Shown here: positions 7,992-12,426 of the stretch, piece after piece
How the letters are laid out: each line of letters starts with the position of its first letter
Numbering within the stretch: position 1 is the stretch's first letter
Assembly: GCA_029861655.1 (NCBI GenBank)
Contig: JAOTZA010000068.1
Span: 1-12,426, forward strand
DNA length: 12,426 nt
Reading direction: 5' to 3'
Origin: Acidobacteriota bacterium
GTDB taxonomy: Bacteria; Acidobacteriota; Thermoanaerobaculia; Multivoradales; JAHEKO01
Notes under the pieces: model-generated
The model's database searches: none
What the model was told of the DNA's origin: nothing
What the model saw: the letters and a program-made list of their open reading frames with translations, nothing else
Made by a program: the position numbers and the translations under genes

Positions 7992-8786
7992 ATGAGAACC
8001 TATCTGGATCTTCTCGACCGCATCCTCACCGAGGGAGTCGAGCGCCCCGACCGCACTGGAACGGGAACGCTGGCGCTGTTCGGCCATCAGATGCGGTTCG
8101 ACCTAAGGAAAGGATTCCCGCTCCTTACAACCAAGAAGCTGCATCTTCGCTCGATCCTCTACGAGCTCCTCTGGTTTCTCAAAGGCGAGACGAACATCGA
8201 GTACCTGACAAAGAACAAGGTCTCGATCTGGAACGAGTGGGCCGACGCCAACGGTGACCTGGGACCGATCTACGGCTCCCAGTGGCGTTCGTGGCCGACG
8301 ACCGGCGAGGACACGATCGACCAGATCTCACAGGTTGTCGAGCAAATCCGATCCGATCCCTTCTCACGCCGGCATATCGTCAGCGCGTGGAATGTCGCCG
8401 ATCTCGAGCACATGGCGCTGCCTCCTTGTCACACCATGTTCCAATTTCATGTTGCCGAGGCAAAGCTCTCCTGTCAGCTCTACCAGAGGAGCGGCGACGT
8501 CTTTCTTGGCGTACCGTTCAATATTGCCTCCTATGCGCTTCTGACTCTGATGATGGCTCAGGTGTGCGAACTGGATCCGGGAGACTTCGTCCTGACCCTC
8601 GGTGATGCGCACCTTTACTCGAACCATCTCGAACAGGCCCGATTGCAGTTGACTCGCACCCCGGGAGCGCTACCGACCATGAAACTCGATCCCGAAATCC
8701 GTTCAATCTTCGACTTTCGGTTCGAACATTTCACCCTCGAAGGGTACGAACCCCAGCCGCACATCAAGGCACCTATCGCCGTATGA
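7992..8786 (+). CDS. thyA: Thymidylate synthase
   Basis: ThyA converts dUMP and 5,10-methylene-tetrahydrofolate to dTMP and dihydrofolate in the cytoplasm. With the ATG at 7992 the protein has 264 residues, the length of E. coli ThyA, and key residues fall at the same numbers: R21 in RPDRTGTGT (phosphate binding) and the catalytic nucleophile C146 in LPPCHTMFQF. Also visible are the GPIYGSQWRSW segment, the QRSGDVFLGVPFNIASYA substrate-binding region, and the C-terminal IKAPIAV. An in-frame TTG at 7980 would add four residues and overlap the preceding stop, but the ATG fits the family better. GAGAG at 7982-7986 may serve as a ribosome site. It lies 8 bp after the GGDEF gene and overlaps folA by 4 bp, so the three are probably cotranscribed. 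Confidence 0.98.
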   Translation: MRTYLDLLDRILTEGVERPDRTGTGTLALFGHQMRFDLRKGFPLLTTKKLHLRSILYELLWFLKGETNIEYLTKNKVSIWNEWADANGDLGPIYGSQWRSWPTTGEDTIDQISQVVEQIRSDPFSRRHIVSAWNVADLEHMALPPCHTMFQFHVAEAKLSCQLYQRSGDVFLGVPFNIASYALLTLMMAQVCELDPGDFVLTLGDAHLYSNHLEQARLQLTRTPGALPTMKLDPEIRSIFDFRFEHFTLEGYEPQPHIKAPIAV

Positions 8787-9292
8787 GCGGCCGACCGATG
8801 CGTCTATCGTTGATCGTGGCGATGGCCGACGACGGCGTCATCGGGTCCGAGGGCGACCTACCCTGGCACCTGCCAGCGGATCTCAAGCGCTTCAAACGGC
8901 TGACGATGAATCATCACCTGATCGTCGGTCGCAAGACTTTCGACTCGATTGGCAGAGCTCTTCCCGGGCGCCGGATGATCGTGCTGACCCGCGGCGACGG
9001 ATCCGGTCTGCCGGACAGCGTTGAGAGTGTCGCCACTCTGGAGGAAGCGATCGAAGCGGCCCGAAGCGGCGCCGAAGAAGAAGCGTTTGTCGGTGGCGGC
9101 GCCTCGCTATACGCCCTCGCGCTCGAACGTGCCGACCGCCTCTACCTGACCCGTGTCCACGCCACTGTGGCCGGTGACGTGTTTTTTCCGGACACCGAGC
9201 TTCTCGGCTGGGAGCTCGTCTCCCGCGAGGACCACGCCCCCGACGATCGCCACGAGCACGCGTTCAGTTTCGAGGTGTGGTACCGCTGGTAG
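8783..9292 (+). CDS. folA: Dihydrofolate reductase
   Basis: FolA reduces dihydrofolate to tetrahydrofolate with NADPH, regenerating the cofactor oxidised by ThyA; it is the target of trimethoprim. As given it has 169 residues. Conserved features are the Met20-loop region VIGSEGDLPWHLPADL with the catalytic Asp at residue 33 (E. coli D27), the NADPH-binding VGRKTFDSIGRALPGR with R63 (E. coli R57), FVGGGASLY at 102-110, and YLTRVHATVAGDVFFP. The ATG at 8783 overlaps the thyA stop (ATGA), suggesting translational coupling. A second ATG at 8798 would give 164 residues starting MRLSLIVAMA, closer to the usual family N-terminus. Neither has a strong Shine-Dalgarno, so the start is uncertain by five codons. 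It is a chromosomal-type enzyme; no resistance substitution can be judged from sequence alone. Confidence 0.97.
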   Translation: MSGRPMRLSLIVAMADDGVIGSEGDLPWHLPADLKRFKRLTMNHHLIVGRKTFDSIGRALPGRRMIVLTRGDGSGLPDSVESVATLEEAIEAARSGAEEEAFVGGGASLYALALERADRLYLTRVHATVAGDVFFPDTELLGWELVSREDHAPDDRHEHAFSFEVWYRW

Positions 9293-9311
9293 GGGTTCGC
9301 AATGGCGGGTC

Positions 9312-9325
9312 GGCTGCTTGCAGCC
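9312..9325 (+). terminator. Short inverted repeat just after folA, possible terminator stem
   Basis: GGCTGC (9312-9317) and GCAGCC (9320-9325) are exact reverse complements separated by TT. In RNA a five-pair stem with a CTTG tetraloop is likely. It begins 19 bases after the folA stop. There is no following T-run, so Rho-independent termination is uncertain. Confidence 0.35.
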
Positions 9326-9395
9326 CGGTCGAACGCGCGGCTGGAAACGGCGCTCGTTGCGTGGGCTTCGAATGTCGGCTCGCGCCTCGTTGTTC

Positions 9396-9407
9396 GCCCG
9401 CGCGGGC
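9396..9407. repeat. Perfect 12-bp GC palindrome
   Basis: GCCCGCGCGGGC reads identically on both strands. It may be a protein-binding site, a DNA-structure site, or chance in very GC-rich DNA. It lies inside the long non-coding gap. Confidence 0.45.
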
Positions 9408-9574
9408 CAACCTCGGCCTCCCAACCACCTTGAGCGCCCTCGGGCTCACAGCGTTCCTGCCGGCGCATTCACCGGGCTGCGTGAAACGCCGACCGGCTAC
9501 GACCTCACCCAGCGGTTCGGCGGTCTTTGTCGGCTGCCTCGGTCCAGCGCTCCGTTGCCGAGCGAGCCATGTGG

Positions 9575-9603
9575 CGTCCCGGTCGGAGGCTCCACCAGGG
9601 ACG
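9575..9603. repeat. Inverted repeat with 6-bp arms
   Basis: CGTCCC (9575-9580) and GGGACG (9598-9603) are reverse complements around a 17-base loop that itself contains short complementary pieces (GGAG and CTCC). It could fold as a hairpin in RNA from either strand. Support is weak on its own. Confidence 0.3.
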
Positions 9604-9663
9604 TTTGACCGAGCGCATAGCAAGATCCGTTAAAGGCCGAAACGATCCGGCGCGAGGGAAACC

Positions 9664-9768
9664 GAGGCGCGTGCCTCTAGTTCACCGGAGTCCGAGTAGC
9701 GCGCGCCGTGCCCTGCGGAGACTCCGGCCGGGCCGCCAGGGCTCGCGAGTGCGGCGACTACACGCCGC
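9664..9768. other. Cluster of GC-rich stem-loops, possible structured RNA or terminator array
   Basis: Three neighbouring inverted repeats fall in about 105 bp: GAGGC/GCCTC (9664-9668 with 9673-9677, 4-base loop), CCGGAGT/ACTCCGG (9685-9691 with 9721-9727, 29-base loop), and GCGGCG/CGCCGC (9751-9756 with 9763-9768). GCCGC at 9732-9736 could alternatively pair with GCGGC at 9751-9755 around the palindrome CTCGCGAG (9742-9749). I compared it by eye with common RNA families (RNase P, SRP, tmRNA, cobalamin and c-di-GMP riboswitches, hammerhead) and recognised none. The density is suggestive but partly expected at this GC content. Confidence 0.3.
9751..9768 (-). terminator. GC-rich hairpin downstream of the peroxiredoxin gene
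   Basis: GCGGCG (9751-9756) and CGCCGC (9763-9768) form an all-GC six-pair stem with a 6-base loop, beginning 10 bases beyond the peroxiredoxin stop in its direction of transcription. No T-run follows on the minus strand, so it may be a non-canonical terminator or an mRNA end stabiliser. Confidence 0.4.
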
Positions 9769-9778
9769 CGAGGACGAC

Positions 9779-10276
9779 CTAAGAACTCATCCCGCCCAGC
9801 GCGGCCAAGATGGTGTCGGCGCCCGAGACGTCGACCCCGCGGCCGCTCTCGACATTGAGAACTTTGACGACACCATCTTCGACAATCGCCGCAAAGCGCC
9901 GCGAGCGAACCCCCATGCCGGCACCGGTGAGATCGAGTTCCAGACCTAGCGCCCGCGTGTACTCGCCGCTACCGTCGGCGAGCATCAGCAAATGCCGTTC
10001 GACACCTGCGACCTTCCGCCATGCATCCATCACAAAAACGTCGTTGACCGACAGACAAGCGACGGTATCGACGTCCAGCGCCTTGAAATCCTCGATCCGA
10101 GCCAGGTAGCCCGGCAAATGCGTGTCCGAGCAGGTGGTGGTAAAGGCCCCGGGAACGGCAAAGAGCACGACCCGCTTGCCCTCGAAGATCTCCTCAGCCG
10201 ATAGGGTCTCGACTCCAGCGGGTGTCATCGTCCGAAATCGACCTCTCGGAAGACGCTGTCCCGGCTTGATTCTCAC
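9779..10276 (-). CDS. Peroxiredoxin, Prx5/type II (thiol peroxidase)
   Basis: This cytoplasmic thiol peroxidase is predicted to reduce hydrogen or alkyl peroxides using thioredoxin, glutaredoxin or glutathione. With the GTG at 10276 it has 165 residues, normal for Prx5. The peroxidatic site PGAFTTTCS carries Cys49. A second Cys74 in ACLSVND lies 25 residues on, the spacing seen in type II plant and bacterial relatives. FVMDAW and the C-terminal VSGADTIL region also match the family. An ATG at 10288 would add four residues (MERE), but GTG is preferred: GGAG lies six bases before it, and MRIKPGQRLP aligns with the usual MTIKVGD.LP start. No fused glutaredoxin domain is present. It is divergent from the dehydrogenase gene and convergent with folA. 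Which reductant it uses cannot be told. Confidence 0.94.
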   Translation of the reverse strand: MRIKPGQRLPRGRFRTMTPAGVETLSAEEIFEGKRVVLFAVPGAFTTTCSDTHLPGYLARIEDFKALDVDTVACLSVNDVFVMDAWRKVAGVERHLLMLADGSGEYTRALGLELDLTGAGMGVRSRRFAAIVEDGVVKVLNVESGRGVDVSGADTILAALGGMSS

Positions 10277-10345
10277 CTCTCTCTCCATTCCCTTGGGGAA
10301 ACGTTTTCGGACACTACCATCGCCCGCCGTGAGCGCGAGTCACGC

Positions 10346-10355
10346 TAGAATCCTA
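10346..10355. promoter_or_regulatory. Near-symmetric -10 element between divergent genes
   Basis: TAGAATCCTA contains TAGAAT on the plus strand (10346-10351) and TAGGAT on the minus strand (10355-10350). The plus-strand hexamer ends 6 bases before the dehydrogenase GTG, so that mRNA would be leaderless, consistent with the absence of a Shine-Dalgarno there. Minus-strand use would give the peroxiredoxin a leader of roughly 65 bases. An alternative minus-strand -10 is TAGTGT nearer the gene (around 10311-10316). No good -35 boxes are seen. Confidence 0.35.
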
Positions 10356-10357
10356 CC

Positions 10358-11422
10358 GTGTCTGATTTCGAGGAATTGATCCGGTCGTGGGACGGTTTCG
10401 CCGTTGTCAGCCGTTTTGACGACGTCACCAAGAGCTGGATCTTCATCTGTCTTCACGACCTCACTCTGGGACCCGCCAGCGGCGGAACCCGAATGAAGGT
10501 CTACTCATCCCCCGCCGAGGGCCTACGCGACGCTATGCGGCTTGCTGAGGGCATGACCCATAAATGGGCTGCCGCGGACCTGAAATACGGCGGCGGCAAA
10601 GCCGTTCTGGCCACCGAGCGTCCACTCGAAGGAGAAGAACGCCAGGGTCTCCTTGCCCGCTATGGTGACCTGATTGCTTCTCTTGGCGGCGTCTTTCAGA
10701 CCGGGGAGGACATGGGCACCACCCAGCAGGACTTGATTGCCGTCTCGAGACGTACTCGTTTTGTCCACGGCTTCGACGCCAGCGGCGCCAAGGCCGACCC
10801 GGGCCCCTATACGGCACGTGGCGTCTACAAGGGAATGCGGGCCGCGATCGAACACGCTTTCGACAGCAGGGACTTCTCCGGCCGCTCCGTGCTGATTCAG
10901 GGCGTGGGCAACGTCGGCCTGGAATTGGCCCGATTACTGGCGGGGGCAGGCGCCCGGCTGCTGCTGAGCGACATCGACCATCAGCGTCTGGAGGCGGCGG
11001 CCACCGAACTGTCGGCCGAGATCGTCGAGCCCGACAAGGTCCGTTCGACCGTCTGCGACGTCTACGCGCCGTGTGCCGTGGGCGGAACCCTCGACCGAGA
11101 ATCTATTGCAGAACTTGGCAGCCGTGTCGTCGCAGGCTCGGCGAATAATCAACTGGGCAAGGAAAGCGACGCACAGAGGCTCGAGGAGCGCGGTATCGTC
11201 TGGGCTCCCGATTTCATCATCAACGCCGGCGGCGCCACGGCTTTCGCCCTCTTGCACGACGACCACAAGTCTCGAGACGAGATTCTAGAGGCGGTCGACG
11301 GTATCGAGACCACGATCCGCGAAGTCCTCACCGAGGCCCGTGAGCGCGGCGAATCCAGTCTAGCGACCGCCAAACGCCGCGCCCGCCGAACTCTCGACGC
11401 CAACAGACGCCCGGCTCTCTGA
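10358..11422 (+). CDS. Leucine-dehydrogenase-family amino-acid dehydrogenase (Glu/Leu/Phe/Val DH)
   Basis: This 354-residue cytoplasmic enzyme is predicted to deaminate a branched-chain or related amino acid to its 2-oxo acid with NAD+, or the reverse. The N-terminal catalytic domain has GPASGGTRM and EGMTHKWAAADLKYGGGKAVL, with K69 and the catalytic K81 one position off from K68 and K80 of Bacillus leucine dehydrogenase. GEDMGTTQQDL follows. The C-terminal Rossmann domain (about 170-330) has the NAD motif GVGNVG and then SDID, an acidic strand end favouring NAD+ over NADP+. PDFIINAGG and AGSANNQL are also conserved. Length is slightly below Bacillus LeuDH (about 365). Substrate choice among Leu, Val and Phe cannot be decided by eye. 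Start is GTG without a Shine-Dalgarno. The 3' end overlaps the convergent aminopeptidase gene by 63 bp. Confidence 0.94.
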   Translation: MSDFEELIRSWDGFAVVSRFDDVTKSWIFICLHDLTLGPASGGTRMKVYSSPAEGLRDAMRLAEGMTHKWAAADLKYGGGKAVLATERPLEGEERQGLLARYGDLIASLGGVFQTGEDMGTTQQDLIAVSRRTRFVHGFDASGAKADPGPYTARGVYKGMRAAIEHAFDSRDFSGRSVLIQGVGNVGLELARLLAGAGARLLLSDIDHQRLEAAATELSAEIVEPDKVRSTVCDVYAPCAVGGTLDRESIAELGSRVVAGSANNQLGKESDAQRLEERGIVWAPDFIINAGGATAFALLHDDHKSRDEILEAVDGIETTIREVLTEARERGESSLATAKRRARRTLDANRRPAL

Positions 11423-12426
11423 AGAAGCGACCAAGTCACGCAATAGGTCCCGTATCCGAGTCTCGCGAGCCTCGGGTGTCAGTTCGGCGATTGCCTCAAC
11501 GGCGCCGTAGAACGATGCGAGCTCGCCGGCGCTTTCTTTCAACAGCACACCAAACGCCGGCGTCCACTGGTTGTAAGCCTCGATCGCCACCAGATCGGCG
11601 TTGTTCCATAGCCGCTTGGCGGGTTCGGCAGACCCACCGATCTCGGCACTCCAGGACTCTTCGAGATCCCTGTACGCTTCACCGAGCTCGTTGAGAATAG
11701 ATCGCTTAGCGGCGCGCTTCTCTTCTTCTTTCGACTCGCCGGCGTAGAGCACCTCCAACCGTTTCCGATACGCCAGCAGCAAGGTGATCGCCTCGCTTCG
11801 GCGCGCGTGACCGGACTCGTAGTTTGCGATCGCCTCCAGTTCGCCGCGCGACGTCAACCAACGCCTGACCCCTTCATTTTCCACAAATGTCGCAAACGAC
11901 TCGTTGAACCGAGTGTCTCCTTTGATGTAGACCTTCTGATGCGCCAACTCGTGGAAGAGCACACCGGCCAACGCCGGTGGCGAATCGAAGACAAAAGTCG
12001 ACAACACCGGGTCACGAAACCATCCGAGCGTCGAGAAGGCGCGCACGCCGGACACCGTGACGTCGAAGCCTCGACGGTCGAGCCGCGAGGCAAACAGACG
12101 GGCACGGCGCTCGGAGAAATATCCGCGGTAGGACACGCAACCAGCCACGGGAAAACACCACGACACGGGCTCGAGAGAAAGCTCTGGTGCAGCGGTCACC
12201 ACCCACGTCGCGTACTCCCGATCGATCTCAGCATAGCGCCGATAACTGCCGTTGTCTGGCAGCAGCAGCTCTGCGGACGCAAAGGCACGAGCGCCCACGA
12301 CGACCTCGAGCTGTCGCTTCAGTCCCTCGGGCGTCGCCGGGTCGCCGAGAACCTTTTCGATCGACCGGTCTGCCGCCAGCATGCGGAGCCCACCCCATGC
12401 CGCCTGCGCATAGTAGGCGACTGACG
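11360..12426 (-). CDS. Putative zinc aminopeptidase, DUF2265 family (5' partial)
   Basis: The frame stays open past the first in-window ATG (12382) to the right edge; the extra residues YYAQAAWGGLRML match the usual N-terminal stretch of this family (GYY.QA..GQL.LL), so the true start is outside the window. About 354 residues are visible. The gluzincin motif HELAH (codons at 11953-11939) supplies two zinc-binding His and the catalytic Glu. It is followed by QKVYIKGDTRFNESFATFVE, whose conserved Glu is the likely third ligand. Family members usually begin with a lipoprotein signal peptide, which would be off the edge, so envelope location is inference. Peptidase activity is predicted from the motif, and the natural substrate is not known to me. 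The C-terminal tail after about 11430 is low in recognisable features and overlaps the dehydrogenase gene on the opposite strand. Confidence 0.9.
   Translation of the reverse strand, partial: SVAYYAQAAWGGLRMLAADRSIEKVLGDPATPEGLKRQLEVVVGARAFASAELLLPDNGSYRRYAEIDREYATWVVTAAPELSLEPVSWCFPVAGCVSYRGYFSERRARLFASRLDRRGFDVTVSGVRAFSTLGWFRDPVLSTFVFDSPPALAGVLFHELAHQKVYIKGDTRFNESFATFVENEGVRRWLTSRGELEAIANYESGHARRSEAITLLLAYRKRLEVLYAGESKEEEKRAAKRSILNELGEAYRDLEESWSAEIGGSAEPAKRLWNNADLVAIEAYNQWTPAFGVLLKESAGELASFYGAVEAIAELTPEARETRIRDLLRDLVASSESRASVGVESSAGAAFGGR

Larger units (their letters stand above)
9293..9778. other. 486-bp intergenic region between convergent genes, no credible gene
   Basis: This gap lies between the folA stop and the peroxiredoxin stop. 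Open frames of about 118 codons exist on both strands (for example 9277-9633 + and 9264-9623 -). They are rich in Arg, Ala, Pro and Cys, match no family I recognise, overlap each other, and look like the chance openness of GC-rich DNA. The region holds several short GC-rich inverted repeats, listed separately. I see no tRNA, riboswitch, promoter pair or insertion-sequence ends. It may be a termination zone, a genomic interspersed repeat, or a structured RNA locus. Confidence 0.6.

Noticed and set aside
9264..9633. Overlapping frames of about 118-119 codons on both strands after folA
   Set aside because: The two frames oppose each other, begin inside folA or end without a ribosome site, and show no family resemblance. 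A repeat or non-coding region is the simpler reading.
9640..9700. tRNA-like or hammerhead-like pieces (AGTTCA, CCGAAACG) in the gap
   Set aside because: No acceptor stem, anticodon arm or CTGATGA core could be placed around them.
9527..9949. 140-codon plus-strand frame running into the peroxiredoxin gene
   Set aside because: Its second half is antisense to a well-conserved peroxiredoxin, and the first half is Arg-rich without motifs.
12380..12382. ATG at 12382 as the aminopeptidase start
   Set aside because: The frame continues upstream to the window edge with residues that match the conserved N-terminal region of the family, so the gene is cut by the window.

Overview
The window is GC-rich and almost fully coding. 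It comes from a Gram-negative bacterium, because it encodes an outer-membrane efflux lipoprotein and a periplasmic adaptor. No rRNA, tRNA, CRISPR array, transposase or phage gene was found. The lineage cannot be fixed from this sequence alone; a high-GC environmental group such as Acidobacteriota or Proteobacteria would fit (inference only).

Positions 1-6516 (+): a drug-efflux type operon. The 3' part of a TetR-family regulator is followed after 8 bp by a NodT/OprM-like outer-membrane factor. A membrane-fusion protein and a 1057-residue RND inner-membrane pump follow, each overlapping the gene before it by 4 bp. Together the three structural genes can form a complete tripartite envelope-spanning pump, probably controlled by the TetR protein.

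Positions 6517-9292 (+): after a short gap holding an 8-bp-stem hairpin comes a second tight gene group. It encodes a GAF-GGDEF diguanylate cyclase with intact active and inhibitory sites, thymidylate synthase (thyA) and dihydrofolate reductase (folA). ThyA oxidises methylene-tetrahydrofolate to dihydrofolate and FolA reduces it back, so those two form a metabolic pair. The diguanylate cyclase is a less expected partner.

Positions 9293-9778: a gap of nearly 500 bp between convergent genes. It has no credible gene but holds several GC-rich inverted repeats, and is probably a termination or structured non-coding region.

Positions 9779-12426: a Prx5/type II peroxiredoxin (-) is divergent from a leucine-dehydrogenase-family amino-acid dehydrogenase (+), with a nearly symmetric -10-like element between them. 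The dehydrogenase converges on, and overlaps by 63 bp, a DUF2265-type putative zinc aminopeptidase (-) that runs off the right edge.

I did not find a clearly novel multi-gene system. The points most worth checking are the structured gap at 9293-9778, the 63-bp antisense gene overlap, the symmetric divergent promoter candidate, and the linkage of a c-di-GMP synthase to thyA-folA.
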